64,000 nucleotides of DNA from Steroidobacter sp. GTDB taxonomy: Bacteria > Pseudomonadota > Gammaproteobacteria > Steroidobacterales > Steroidobacteraceae. The notes beneath the pieces were generated by a model that saw only the letters and a list, made by a program, of their open reading frames with translations, was not told where the DNA came from and ran no database searches. Location of the stretch: the NCBI GenBank assembly GCA_025929585.1, contig JAICPY010000001.1:93802-157801 (forward strand), given 5' to 3'. Made by a program: the position numbers and the translations under genes. Of the stretch, positions 1-10,090 are shown piece after piece (positions within the stretch are counted from its first letter, which is position 1; each line of letters starts with the position of its first letter).

Positions 1-2
1 AG

Positions 3-347
3 ACAGCCGAATTAGAGCCAGGCGATGCCGTCTTCGTGCCCAGCATGTGGTGGCATCATGTCGAGGGATTGAGCCCGTTCAACACCCTCGTGAACTATTG
101 GTGGAGTTCATCGCCGACTTTCGTTCCGACGCCCATGAATGCGCTTTATCACGCGCTGTGGGCTATTCGCGATCGGCCTGAGCGGGAGAAACAGGCCTGG
201 AGAGACGTATTCGAGTACTACGTGTTCGGGCCTTCCGAGCGCTCCGGCGCACACTTGCCCGAGCAGGCGCGGGGTGTTTTGGGACCGATCGATGAAACGC
301 GTGCACGGCAAATTCGAGCCATGTTGATAAACAAACTCAATCGGTGA
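3..347 (+). CDS. cupin-like (JmjC-type) domain protein, C-terminal part, truncated by window start
   Basis: Open frame from the window edge, TAELEPGDAVFVPSMWWHHVEGL...; the 'PGD-x-hh-PSMWWHHV' pattern fits the cupin_8/JmjC-like C-terminal region; adjacent to a tryptophan halogenase, as is common for this family. Confidence 0.7.
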   Translation, partial: TAELEPGDAVFVPSMWWHHVEGLSPFNTLVNYWWSSSPTFVPTPMNALYHALWAIRDRPEREKQAWRDVFEYYVFGPSERSGAHLPEQARGVLGPIDETRARQIRAMLINKLNR

Positions 348-428
348 TCCAAGCGGCGCTGCCTTACCATCGGCGCACCTGTCTTTTGAGTATCCGTCAG
401 GATCATTGCTATAGGTGGAGTTGGATTC

Positions 429-1955
429 TTGAACAAGAATGAAGTACGCAAGCTCGTTATCGCCGGCGGCGGCACCGCAGGCTGGGTTGCCGCTGCGGCG
501 CTCTCGTACAAGTTCCAAGGCATCGTCGATGTCACCCTGGTGGAATCCGAGGAGATCGGCACGATCGGCGTCGGGGAGTCGACTATTCCGCCGATTCGGA
601 CGTTCCATCGCCTATTGAAGATCGATGAACAGGAGTTCATGCGTGCGACCGCGGCCACCTTCAAGCTTGGAATTCTGTTCGAGGGTTGGCGCGACGGCCA
701 CGACACCTACATCCATTCCTTTGGCACCTTGGGCAAATCCACATGGGCTTGCGACTTTCATCACTTTTGGCTTCATAGCCAGACAAAGGGTTTTCAATCC
801 GAGCTAGGCGAATACTGTTTGGAGTACCAGGCGGCGAAGGAAAAGAAATTTGCGACCTCCCCGCAATCACCCATCAACTACGCCTATCACCTCGATGCAA
901 GTGTCTATACAAAGTTTCTGCGCGGCTTCTCCGAGCGATATGGCGCGAAACGTATCGAAGGGAAAATCAAGGAAGTCAAACAGAACTCCGAGTCCGGCTT
1001 CATCGAAGCTTTGGTTTTGGAGTCGGGACAAACGATTGAAGGTGATCTATTCATCGATTGCACGGGATTTCGAGGTTTGTTGATCGAACAGACTTTGCAG
1101 ACCGGTTATCAGGACTGGGACAAATGGCTGATATGCGATAGAGCCGTAGCGGTTCAAACGGAATCTACGGGACCAGCGGTTCCCTATACACGCGTGATCG
1201 CACATGAGGCAGGCTGGCGCTGGAAGATTCCGTTACAACACCGCGTGGGCAACGGCTTGGTCTACAGCAGCCGCTACATGTCGGATCAGGATGCTACCGA
1301 CAAGCTGCTGCGCGAGATCGAAGGTAAGGCGATCATCGAGCCCAGAGTCATCCGGTTCCGTCCGGGTCAGCGTCGCAAGGCCTGGAATAAGAATGTGATC
1401 GCCATGGGTTTGTCGAGTGGCTTCGTCGAACCGCTCGAGTCGACCAGCATCCAAGTCATCATGACCGGCGTGAGTCGGTTGATACATCTCTTTCCATTTG
1501 GCGGTGTCACGCAATCGTTCATCGATCAATACAACGACGACGCACGCTCGGAAATGGAGAAGATCCGCGACTTCATCATCTTGCATTATCACGTAACGGA
1601 TCGGGATGACACTGCGTTCTGGAAATACTGCAGAGAGATGGAAGTGCCGGAAGCGCTGGCGCGTCGCATCCAAATGTTCAAGGAGCGCGCCCACGCTTGG
1701 CAGGCGGACAACGAACTGTTTCGGGTCGACTCATGGACGCAGGTAATGCTCGGCCAGGGGATCGCACCGGCCCACTATCACCAAATGACGAGGGCGATGT
1801 CGGATTCGGACCTGACGCGCTTCCTAGAGGGCCTGCGGGCATCGATCAATCGCTCGATCGAGCGCATGCCGAGCCACCAGGATTTTGTCGATCAGTACTG
1901 TCCGGCCAGCAGCGATATTTGGGGGGCGCGCAAGCCGTCCGTCGGGAACGCCTAG
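429..1955 (+). CDS. flavin-dependent tryptophan halogenase family protein
   Basis: GGGTAGW flavin motif, VGESTIPP, WRWKIP motif; 508 aa, TTG start, TAG stop. Confidence 0.9.
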   Translation: MNKNEVRKLVIAGGGTAGWVAAAALSYKFQGIVDVTLVESEEIGTIGVGESTIPPIRTFHRLLKIDEQEFMRATAATFKLGILFEGWRDGHDTYIHSFGTLGKSTWACDFHHFWLHSQTKGFQSELGEYCLEYQAAKEKKFATSPQSPINYAYHLDASVYTKFLRGFSERYGAKRIEGKIKEVKQNSESGFIEALVLESGQTIEGDLFIDCTGFRGLLIEQTLQTGYQDWDKWLICDRAVAVQTESTGPAVPYTRVIAHEAGWRWKIPLQHRVGNGLVYSSRYMSDQDATDKLLREIEGKAIIEPRVIRFRPGQRRKAWNKNVIAMGLSSGFVEPLESTSIQVIMTGVSRLIHLFPFGGVTQSFIDQYNDDARSEMEKIRDFIILHYHVTDRDDTAFWKYCREMEVPEALARRIQMFKERAHAWQADNELFRVDSWTQVMLGQGIAPAHYHQMTRAMSDSDLTRFLEGLRASINRSIERMPSHQDFVDQYCPASSDIWGARKPSVGNA

Positions 1956-1966
1956 TAACCGGACTC

Positions 1967-2368
1967 TCAGGTCGACAGCGCGTCGTACACGACGACTCGT
2001 TCCCAAAGGTTCGAGCAAGTCTCCACGAACTGCTTGTGAATCGGATGCTCCTGGTAGAGGTTTTGCCCATCGACGTCGTCGAAGAACAGAATCTCCGAGG
2101 CACTGAAGCTCGAATCGACGACAGCGCGTTTCTCGGTGGAGGCAGGCACCCCGATGTGAATGCCGCGCACCGACTCGATCTTCTCCAGGGTGCGCAACCC
2201 GGCGAGAAGCTTCGCCAAATCCTCTTTGGAGTTTGGATTCTTGAGCCAAAAGAAAACGTGATGAACAAGTTTCGGGTATGTGTTCGACACCGTTGCGGCA
2301 CCTGCGGCGCCAGCTGCCGCTGTGGCAGCCCCTGCAGCCAAAAAGGTTCGGCGAGAAGAAACAGTCAT
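1967..2368 (-). CDS. Dabb (stress-responsive alpha/beta-barrel) family protein with Tat-like signal
   Basis: MTVSSRRTFLAAGAA leader; LVHHVFFWLKNPNS...VRGIHIGVPAST...YQEHPIHKQFVE typical of Dabb domains. Confidence 0.8.
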   Translation of the reverse strand: MTVSSRRTFLAAGAATAAAGAAGAATVSNTYPKLVHHVFFWLKNPNSKEDLAKLLAGLRTLEKIESVRGIHIGVPASTEKRAVVDSSFSASEILFFDDVDGQNLYQEHPIHKQFVETCSNLWERVVVYDALST

Positions 2369-2544
2369 GCTGGCGTTCCGATTTACTGGGCAGGTAACCA
2401 GTCTATCGCAAGCGCGGCTATGGCACAGCCGGCGCGCGCCAGCGAAGCGTCAAGAATTGAAGCATGGTCGATATTTCCCGCACCTAACGGACATTCAATC
2501 GTTCGAGCTCGTCGTCCACGCCGCTCACCTTCCCAAGTACACAC

Positions 2545-3243
2545 ATGATTCTGGATCTTCATCCTGATATTCGCATTCAGAAGCTCACGATCGGAACCGA
2601 GCGGGCGCCGCTACTGGTGGTAGACAACTTCGTCGCCGACCCTGAAAAACTCGTGCGCCGCGCTGCGACGAAGTCTTTCACTGCGCAGTCGTCCCATTAC
2701 CCCGGTATTCGAGCAGAAGCACCTCTAGGCTATCAGCAGCTTTTCGAGCGCAAACTCAAGGAGCTGCTGTTCGAGTATTTCTCGCTGCAGGGCAGGTCTT
2801 TTAAGTTTCCGATGTGCCACTACTCGCTCGTGACAACTCCGCCCGACCAGCTCGTATTCTTACAGCGCGTCCCGCACATCGATTCAGCCATTGGGAATGG
2901 CTTGGCCTCGATCCACTATCTGTTCAAAGGCAGCCACGGCGGCACGGCCTTCTATCGTCATCGGCAGACCGGTTTCGAATACATCGATGAGTCTCGCAAA
3001 GAGCGCTACTTCAAGCTGCTCGAGCTCGAGAAGAGTGGTCCCCATTCGCCGGGGCCTGAGTACATCAATGGCGATACCCGGCTTTTCGAGCAGATCGGCT
3101 ACCAGGAGGGGATTTTCAATCGACTCCTGGTTTATCGCCGAAATTCCCTGCACTCGGGTTCGGTGGGCAAAGATTTCGTTCCGGATTCCAATCCTCGAAC
3201 AGGGCGGCTCTCAATCAACAGCTTTATCGACCTAATCCCTTGA
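2545..3243 (+). CDS. DUF6445-like protein (halogenase-neighbourhood family)
   Basis: MILDLHPDIRIQKLTIGTERAPLLVVDNFVADPEKL... 232 aa; HIDS...LHSG histidine pattern; family name from memory. Confidence 0.6.
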   Translation: MILDLHPDIRIQKLTIGTERAPLLVVDNFVADPEKLVRRAATKSFTAQSSHYPGIRAEAPLGYQQLFERKLKELLFEYFSLQGRSFKFPMCHYSLVTTPPDQLVFLQRVPHIDSAIGNGLASIHYLFKGSHGGTAFYRHRQTGFEYIDESRKERYFKLLELEKSGPHSPGPEYINGDTRLFEQIGYQEGIFNRLLVYRRNSLHSGSVGKDFVPDSNPRTGRLSINSFIDLIP

Positions 3244-3388
3244 GCCGGCCCGCCAGTCGAGAGTGCTGTCGGTAAGCCATCAGGAACGATTGCGCCCACG
3301 GCCTACCGATCGATAGCCCGGATCCTTGAGTGCGGGCCTATCCTTCTCCACACTTGCCGCCTTAGGCGGCGATAAAAGGGATAATGCT

Positions 3389-3811
3389 ATGGTCGAGCGC
3401 GTCGGTGGTCAGAGAAGGCGATTCGGCCGAATTGGACTCCTCTTGCTGGCGATCGTCATCCTCATTCCGGTCGTGTGGACATGGTTCACCCTGTCTTGGG
3501 CATATTCGGAAGGAGAGCGCGCCGGCGTCCTGCAGAAGTTTTCCAGTAAGGGTTGGTTGTGTAAGACATACGAAGGCGAGTTGGCGCAATACGTCGTGGG
3601 CGGCGTCGCACCGCAAATTTGGCATTTCAGTACTCGAGACCATGATCTCGCCAAGGCCTTGTCTCAAGCGGTCGGTCAACAAATTCGACTTCATTACACC
3701 GAGCATCGAGGGGTTCCGACGAATTGCTTCGCGGAGACACCATACTTCGCTCAGAGTTTTCAGGCCATGAATCCCTCAGACGTGCCAGCTATTCCCGCGC
3801 CAGCGAACTAA
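3389..3811 (+). CDS. hypothetical single-TM protein upstream of glutathione peroxidase
   Basis: ATG at 3389 in ORF 3326..3811; N-terminal TM IGLLLLAIVILIPVVWTWF; stop 2 nt before gpx ATG. Confidence 0.6.
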   Translation: MVERVGGQRRRFGRIGLLLLAIVILIPVVWTWFTLSWAYSEGERAGVLQKFSSKGWLCKTYEGELAQYVVGGVAPQIWHFSTRDHDLAKALSQAVGQQIRLHYTEHRGVPTNCFAETPYFAQSFQAMNPSDVPAIPAPAN

Positions 3812-3813
3812 CC

Positions 3814-4293
3814 ATGCCGCTCGTCTACGATTTCAATGCGCGAGCGCTGAGCGGCACTGAAACTTCACTGCGCGCTTTCGAAGGCAAAGTGCTGCTGATT
3901 GTGAATACCGCAAGCGAGTGCGGTTTTACACCTCAGTATCGAGGGTTGCAGCAGTTGCATCGCGACTATGAGGCTCGTGGTTTGGCCGTGCTTGCTTTCC
4001 CGTGCAATCAATTCGGTAGACAAGAGCCGGGCGAGGCCGAGCAGATCGCCGAGTTCTGCGAAACCAATTACGCGGTAACGTTTCCTCTATTCGAGAAGAT
4101 CGAAGTGAATGGCGTCGATGCGCATCCGTTGTTCCGCTGGCTCAAGAGCGAAGCACCCGGCTTACTGGGGACCGAGAGGATCAAGTGGAATTTCACCAAG
4201 TTTCTAATCGGCCGAGACGGCCGAGTCGTGCGTAGGTTCGCGCCCAATACCAAACCCGAGGAGTTGCACGACGAAATCGAGCGGCTGCTCTGA
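3814..4293 (+). CDS. glutathione peroxidase
   Basis: NTASECGFTPQY, AFPCNQFGRQEPG, IKWNFTKFLI motifs; ATG at 3814. Confidence 0.93.
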   Translation: MPLVYDFNARALSGTETSLRAFEGKVLLIVNTASECGFTPQYRGLQQLHRDYEARGLAVLAFPCNQFGRQEPGEAEQIAEFCETNYAVTFPLFEKIEVNGVDAHPLFRWLKSEAPGLLGTERIKWNFTKFLIGRDGRVVRRFAPNTKPEELHDEIERLL

Positions 4294-4340
4294 TCAATCA
4301 CGGGGCTTTCGGGTGCCCAGCTCATTTCGCCTGTGTCCAT

Positions 4341-5183
4341 ATGCGCAGATCATTGGCTCTATTCGTTGTTGTCTCGAGCATCGTCCTCGTGCGAACGGCT
4401 GCGGCCGAACAAAAACCGCTTTGGGAAGCAGGATTGGGAATCGGCGGTCTAGTGTTCCCGGATTATCGCGGTTCGGATGAAGTACGCGCGTACCCGATTC
4501 CAATGCCCTATTTCGTCTATCGGGGCGACTTCCTGAAAGCAGACGGGGAAGGCTTGCGAGGTGAGCTCTTCGATCAACGATATGCCGAGCTCAGTCTCAG
4601 CATCAACGCGACCATCCCGGTCAGCAGCGAACACAACGACGCCCGTCGCGGCATGCCGGATCTAGATCCCACCTTCGAGTTGGGCCCTTCTCTCGATTTG
4701 CATTTATGGAAGTCTCGTGATGATCGTATGAGGCTAGATCTCATCATGCCTCTGCGCGCGCCGATCACTATCGAACGCTCACCGGAGTTTATCGGCTGGC
4801 TATTCTCGCCTCGCCTGAATTTGGATGTCGGCAACGTCAGCGCCAGCGCCAGCGGCTGGGACTTCGGTATCGGCGCAGGACCGATATTTGCCGATCGAAA
4901 GTATCACGAGTACTTCTATTCGGTCGCGCCGCGTTATGCGACCGCGCAGAGACCAGAATACCGTGCGCATGGAGGCTACTCGGGACTGCATGTGCTTGCG
5001 TCTGCGTCCAAGCGCTACCCCGGATTCTGGGTAGGTGGCTACATTCGTTATGACTCGCTCGAATCTGCTGTCTTCGATGACAGTCCATTATTCAAGAGCT
5101 CTCACTACCTCGCGGGCGGAGTAGGCATCGCTTGGATGATCGGTCAGTCGAAGAGAATGGTCGAGGTAGAGGAAACGGAGTAG
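4341..5183 (+). CDS. MipA/OmpV family outer membrane protein
   Basis: Signal peptide; GLGIGGLVFPDYRGSDEVRAYPIPMPYFVYRGDFLKADG signature. Confidence 0.88.
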   Translation: MRRSLALFVVVSSIVLVRTAAAEQKPLWEAGLGIGGLVFPDYRGSDEVRAYPIPMPYFVYRGDFLKADGEGLRGELFDQRYAELSLSINATIPVSSEHNDARRGMPDLDPTFELGPSLDLHLWKSRDDRMRLDLIMPLRAPITIERSPEFIGWLFSPRLNLDVGNVSASASGWDFGIGAGPIFADRKYHEYFYSVAPRYATAQRPEYRAHGGYSGLHVLASASKRYPGFWVGGYIRYDSLESAVFDDSPLFKSSHYLAGGVGIAWMIGQSKRMVEVEETE

Positions 5184-5196
5184 TGCGCGCGAAGCC

Positions 5197-5280
5197 AGTG
5201 ACTCGTGATTAGTGACTAACGGGTAGCAGGAGGGCGGCTATTCGTCCGCTTACCAACCTGCGACCCGCCAATCACGAGCC
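5197..5280. repeat. word-repeat inverted element, CGTGATTAGTGACT family
   Basis: gactcgtgattagtgactaacgggtagcagg ... cctgcgacccgccaatcacgagcc. Confidence 0.75.
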
Positions 5281-5339
5281 GATCCAGCGATCGATCTGCG
5301 CGCGGCGCTTGTGCCCTCCCGCACGCCGCACGTCACCTG

Positions 5340-5783
5340 CTAATGCTGCGCCGACTGCGAATGCTGTCCACCAGGTTGGGAGATTTGACCGAGCGCTTCG
5401 CCAGCTTCGTCTTGCCATCTATTTTCAATCGCAAGATCTCCTAACGAGAGAATACCTACCAGGCGCTTCTCTCGGTTCACGACAGGAAGCCGACGGATTC
5501 GCAAATCGCCCATATTCTGGGTGACTTCATCGATAGTTTGATCGTCGAAGCAGTATTTGATCTCGCGACTCATCACCTCGCGCACCGGCGTATCCGGACC
5601 GCGGCCCTCGCCGACCGCGCGCACCGCGATGTCGCGATCTGTGATCATGCCCACGAGTCTATCGTTCTCCTGCACGGGTACGGCGCCGATGTCCATCTCG
5701 CCCATCAAGCTCGCTATCTCACGAATCGGCTGATCGGGTCGCGCGAGCTGCACCTCGCGCGTCATCGCTTCACTTACTTTCAT
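5340..5783 (-). CDS. CBS domain-containing protein
   Basis: Paired CBS motifs: VGMITDRDIAVRAV and RLPVVNREKRLVGILSLGDLA. Confidence 0.9.
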   Translation of the reverse strand: MKVSEAMTREVQLARPDQPIREIASLMGEMDIGAVPVQENDRLVGMITDRDIAVRAVGEGRGPDTPVREVMSREIKYCFDDQTIDEVTQNMGDLRIRRLPVVNREKRLVGILSLGDLAIENRWQDEAGEALGQISQPGGQHSQSAQH

Positions 5784-5815
5784 GGCATTCTCCGTTTATC
5801 GTTGGCAGGAACCTA

Positions 5816-7249
5816 ATGCAACTCATGACACATTCGACGGTTCCCGGGACCAGCAAGCTTGCGCGTTTCGCACTGAGCTGTTGCAACTGGTCGGAACGCT
5901 GGATTCCCGATGCCTATGTTTTTGCGGCTGCGGCGGTCGTCATCGTGGCCGTGGTTGCATTGCTCGCTGGCGCATCGCCGCTACTCACTGCGCGCGCCTT
6001 TGGAGATGGATTCTGGAGCCTCATTCCATTCACGATGCAGATGAGCTTCATCATCATTGGCGGGTACGTGGTGGCCAGCTCACCGCCCGTCGCTCGGCTG
6101 ATCACGCGACTCGCCGCCCTACCTCGGAGCGGCCGAAGTGCGATCTGTGCAGTTGCAATAGTGAGCATGACGAGCTCTTTGCTGCATTGGGGGCTCAGTC
6201 TGATTGTCGGCAGCTTGTTAGTGCGCGCCCTCGCTCAGCGCGCCGAGCTGCGGATGGACTATCGCGCTGCTGCAGCTGCGGCGTACTTAGGGCTCGGATC
6301 CGTATGGGCGATGGGTCTGTCTTCATCGGCCGCGCAGCTGCAAGCCAATCCCGCCAGCATGCCGCCGGGTCTGCTGGAGATAACCGGCGTTCTGCCGTTT
6401 ACCGAAACGATCTTTTTGTGGCAGTCGCTCGCACTCACCGCGGTTTTAATTGCAGTCACTCTGGCGATTGTGTGGTTCACCGTCCCATCGCGAGAGAATG
6501 CGAAGACATCGAAAGAACTAGGGATCGCCATTGCTGCTCCACCCATAAGCGAGGCCAAAGTGTCACGACCGGGTGAGTGGCTCGAGCACACACCCATCTT
6601 GAATGTAGCGATCGCTGCGCTCGGGGTGGCCTGGGTCGCGCAAGAGTTTGCCAGCCGCGGCGTCGCCTCGGCGATCGCGAATCTCAATACCTATAATTTC
6701 CTGTTCTTGATGCTCGGCCTCATCTTGTGCTGGCGACCTCGGATCTTCTTGGACGCCGTCGCTCGTGGAGTTCCGAGTATCACCGGTGTTCTGATTCAAT
6801 TTCCTCTCTATGGAGGAATCGCCGCTCTCATCACCAGTGTGCAAGGAAGGGATGGATTCACCCTTGCGCACCATCTCTCGACCTTCTTCACCGAAGCCGC
6901 ATCGCGGGAAAGTTTTCCAGTAGTGATGGGCCTCTACTCGGCTGTTCTGGGGTTCTTCGTTCCTTCCGGTGGCGGCAAGTGGATCATCGAAGCCCCTTAC
7001 GTCATGCAGGCAGCGAACGATCTAGAAGTACATCTTGGCTGGGCGGTGCAGATCTATAACGCAGCCGAAGCGCTGCCAAATCTCGTCAATCCTTTTTGGA
7101 TGTTGCCCCTGCTCGGCATTCTCGGCTTACGTGCGCGCGAGGTGGTTGGCTTCACGATTATTCAATTCATCGTGCATGTACCTCTAGTGCTATTCCTGCT
7201 CTGGGTCTTCGGCCTGACATTAGAATATCAGCCGCCAGTGATGCCTTGA
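5816..7249 (+). CDS. atoE: short-chain fatty acid transporter (AtoE/TIGR00366 type)
   Basis: 477 aa multi-TM; WIPDAYVFA, FVPSGGGKWIIEAPYV, NLVNPFWMLPLLGILGL. Confidence 0.85.
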   Translation: MQLMTHSTVPGTSKLARFALSCCNWSERWIPDAYVFAAAAVVIVAVVALLAGASPLLTARAFGDGFWSLIPFTMQMSFIIIGGYVVASSPPVARLITRLAALPRSGRSAICAVAIVSMTSSLLHWGLSLIVGSLLVRALAQRAELRMDYRAAAAAAYLGLGSVWAMGLSSSAAQLQANPASMPPGLLEITGVLPFTETIFLWQSLALTAVLIAVTLAIVWFTVPSRENAKTSKELGIAIAAPPISEAKVSRPGEWLEHTPILNVAIAALGVAWVAQEFASRGVASAIANLNTYNFLFLMLGLILCWRPRIFLDAVARGVPSITGVLIQFPLYGGIAALITSVQGRDGFTLAHHLSTFFTEAASRESFPVVMGLYSAVLGFFVPSGGGKWIIEAPYVMQAANDLEVHLGWAVQIYNAAEALPNLVNPFWMLPLLGILGLRAREVVGFTIIQFIVHVPLVLFLLWVFGLTLEYQPPVMP

Positions 7250-7253
7250 ATTC

Positions 7254-7440
7254 AGGCGTCACAAGAAGTATCTCGCAGAGACGTGGAGCATGCGGAGGTA
7301 CAAAGAGAAATAGCTCGGAGGGATATTCGGCCTATGGTCCATCAACACCTATTCCTGTCTTGCTCGAGAATATTCGAGTTATCGCTTATTCAGATCCGAA
7401 TCTCCGCGCGCTCTGCGTCGCTGCGAGAGAATCCTCCTAT
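7254..7440. repeat. degenerate TCTCGCAGAG...GCGAGAGA element between atoE and the GGDEF gene
   Basis: gtcacaagaagtatctcgcagagacgtgg ... ctctgcgtcgctgcgagagaatcct. Confidence 0.6.
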
Positions 7441-7485
7441 TTTTGACTAGGACAATCCGCCCGCCACGCTGCGAGATGGCGCTCC

Positions 7486-8664
7486 TCAAGCCGCCAAACG
7501 AGACTCCACGAACACGCTGCGATTGCGGCCCTGGCGTTTTGCCGCATATAGGGCGCCGTCGGCAAGGCGAACGATAGAATCGTAGGAGGGAGTGAAGCGC
7601 GGATATTGGGTCGTGGCGCCGACACTCACGCTGACGCTTTGGATCTCGGGTGAAGATGCATGCGGGATTTGTAATGCCTGCACTTCGCGAACTACATGAG
7701 TCGCGATGTTTTGTGCCTCGCTCGCAGAGCGATCCACGAGCACAGCAATGATTTCTTCGCCACCGTAACGTGCGACGAAGTCACCGGCTCGAGCTCCCAC
7801 TGCTGCGCGCACTGCTGCAGCCACGCGACGCAGACAATCATCGCCGGCTTGATGCCCGTAATGATCGTTGTACAACTTGAAGTGATCGACGTCGACCATG
7901 ATCACGGTGACGGCTCTATGTTCGTCAACCGCTCTCTGCCATGCATCGCGCACTCGTGCTTCGAAAGTCTGTCGATTCAGCAATCGCGTGAGCCCGTCGA
8001 GTGCAGCAATCTCCACGAGCAGCTGACGCTCTAGAAAAGATGTCCGATTCGCGTGTTCCAAGGCGTATGCGCCTGCACTCCCGATGATGTTTGCACAGAA
8101 GAAAGCAAAGCCTAGATATGCGGCAACATCCGTCGTCAAGGCTCCGACACTGCTCGCGACCAGCAGCGAGATGCCGACTATCAAGTTACTGCTGAGAGCT
8201 TGAAACGTGCGCATGCCCAGCATGAAGTAGATGAAGAATGCCACCAGTAGAACGCGACTACCGACGAGTGGTGCATGCTCCGGCAGAGCGTTGCTGGCCA
8301 TGACGACCGTACCGATGCCGAAAAGCGGTGCACAAAATTGGATCGCGAGGGGATACCAACGCGTGTAGAAACGAGCATCCGTTGCCAGAAGACAAATGAC
8401 GAGGACCGGCATTTGCAGCCCAAAGCGCACCACATCAGGTACTGGACTGCCAGCGTTCAAAACCCAATGATCGATGACCGCGAAGCCGCTGGTCGTGATC
8501 AGTGCGACCAAAAGACTCAGTCGGACCCAACGGCGCGCGGACACGGAGGCGTCCTGCCGAAACTCTCGCTCCAACGGTTCTGGAAAGCGCAGGCGTGCAT
8601 ACCCCTGAGCGAGTACGCGCGCAACTTGAGATTCTTCGTGTTTTGCAGGCTCCGCTGAATTCAT
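7486..8664 (-). CDS. GGDEF-domain diguanylate cyclase with N-terminal membrane region
   Basis: DGLTRLLNRQTFE, DVDHFKLYNDHYGHQAGDDCLRRVA, ARYGGEEIIAVL. Confidence 0.9.
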   Translation of the reverse strand: MNSAEPAKHEESQVARVLAQGYARLRFPEPLEREFRQDASVSARRWVRLSLLVALITTSGFAVIDHWVLNAGSPVPDVVRFGLQMPVLVICLLATDARFYTRWYPLAIQFCAPLFGIGTVVMASNALPEHAPLVGSRVLLVAFFIYFMLGMRTFQALSSNLIVGISLLVASSVGALTTDVAAYLGFAFFCANIIGSAGAYALEHANRTSFLERQLLVEIAALDGLTRLLNRQTFEARVRDAWQRAVDEHRAVTVIMVDVDHFKLYNDHYGHQAGDDCLRRVAAAVRAAVGARAGDFVARYGGEEIIAVLVDRSASEAQNIATHVVREVQALQIPHASSPEIQSVSVSVGATTQYPRFTPSYDSIVRLADGALYAAKRQGRNRSVFVESRLAA

Positions 8665-8859
8665 TATTGGACGCCGAGCTGCGCCACAAGGATCGGATAA
8701 ACGGTCAGCAGCGAAATATTGCGGTGCCGCACCGAGGGAGGCAAGCAGTTAGTTGCCCGATAGAATGTTTGTTCGTCTGTTGCGCGAGATCGTTTCTGCA
8801 GGTGCTTGATTGATCACGGGGCGACTGATATCGCCCAGGCGGGAAGCGGCACAAGAAGG

Positions 8860-9669
8860 TCAACCGAGAAGCGCTTCACGCACCTTTTCGCGCATTTCGT
8901 GAGGCACGCCCAGAGTGCGCGCGAGGTACGCGTCCAATCCGCCACTTCCCTCGATCGCATCGAAGGCAGCGGCCAAAAAGTCAGGATGGGCACTGAACAC
9001 GACTTTCCGTACGTCATCCGGCATCGCGAGTAATGGATGTTTCGCATCGGCTAGTCCCAATTCCGTGTTGTGACGGCCGCGGATGAAACTCTCGAAATTG
9101 CCGACTTCGTTCGTGAGCAAATAGTCCTCGATGATGGTGTCGCGAGGCACGCCCAGCGTCGCGAGTAGAACCGCAACCGCTACACCGGTGCGATCCTTCC
9201 CGGCTGCACAATGGATCAGTAACGGCAGGCGATTTTCAGCGATGCAGCTCAGCATCCCGTGCAGACGAGTGCTCATTCGATCAGGGAGGCCGCGGTACAA
9301 GTCCAACATCGCACTGAACATCCCTTCGCCGGTGGCAGGTCGCTGCGCGGCGTACTTGCGCAATGTTTGGACATCGGAGGCATCGTCCCAGTGAAAGGTG
9401 CGGGCGGATTCACCCGGCCATTGTGTAGGCTCTTTGCCTCGCTCTTCCGCCCGCCTCAGATCGCAGATCGCGCGGATATCCAGCGATGCTAAAGACGCGT
9501 GATCCATCGCGGTCATGTAACTGAGCACTCCCGCTCGAAATACATGACCCCATTTGACGGTGCGACCGTCGATCGTTTGATAGCCGCCGATGTCACGGAA
9601 GTTACAACCGCCTTCGAGGCTCAGTACGCGTTGATTTGTGGGTTGGCCGCCGGCGGTCGATTGCATCAC
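8860..9669 (-). CDS. tyrosine-protein phosphatase (PTP/DSP-like)
   Basis: GGCNFRDIGGYQT and P-loop HCAAGKDRTG. Confidence 0.9.
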   Translation of the reverse strand: MMQSTAGGQPTNQRVLSLEGGCNFRDIGGYQTIDGRTVKWGHVFRAGVLSYMTAMDHASLASLDIRAICDLRRAEERGKEPTQWPGESARTFHWDDASDVQTLRKYAAQRPATGEGMFSAMLDLYRGLPDRMSTRLHGMLSCIAENRLPLLIHCAAGKDRTGVAVAVLLATLGVPRDTIIEDYLLTNEVGNFESFIRGRHNTELGLADAKHPLLAMPDDVRKVVFSAHPDFLAAAFDAIEGSGGLDAYLARTLGVPHEMREKVREALLG

Positions 9670-9753
9670 TTGTGTGCGAAAAATGATCAGAAGTCGAATG
9701 AGCTAGAGCAATTCACAAGAGCCGCCCGCGATGAGGCGGGCGGCTCGGCGACG

Positions 9754-9999
9754 CTAGATACTCAGAATCGCTTTCGCCTTTCCCAGCGTAGTCACCGATT
9801 CTTGATGCTTGCCAGCCTTATGAAGTGCCTCGCCTTCAGCACGGAGCTTTTTGACTTCGGCTAGCTTCTCGGCACTGAGCTGCGGATTCGCACTCAGCGC
9901 ATCGTCGATTTGCTTCATATCCATCGGACAATGCCCAGCAAACGCACTCGCGGTTACGAGGGCAAGAACCATCGATAGAACGAACTTCTTCACAATCAT
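9754..9999 (-). CDS. small exported hypothetical protein
   Basis: 81 aa, signal peptide MIVKKFVLSMVLALVTASAFA; helical Lys/Ala/Glu-rich mature part. Confidence 0.6.
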   Translation of the reverse strand: MIVKKFVLSMVLALVTASAFAGHCPMDMKQIDDALSANPQLSAEKLAEVKKLRAEGEALHKAGKHQESVTTLGKAKAILSI

Positions 10000-10090
10000 T
10001 GACGTACTCCCTCTGTGTCCGAACCCACGCGTATGTTACTCAGCTCACAGCGCAATTGCCCGATCTATTCGTGAGTCAGGAGATACCGAA

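Noticed and set aside
1697-2548. Long + strand ORF (283 aa) over the halogenase 3' end and Dabb gene
   Set aside because: Arg/Pro-rich shadow ORF overlapping two well-supported genes; no recognisable family.
9719-9746. GAGCCGCCCGC...GCGGGCGGCTC hairpin as a terminator
   Set aside because: Strong stem but no T-tract in either direction; could be a hairpin of other function.
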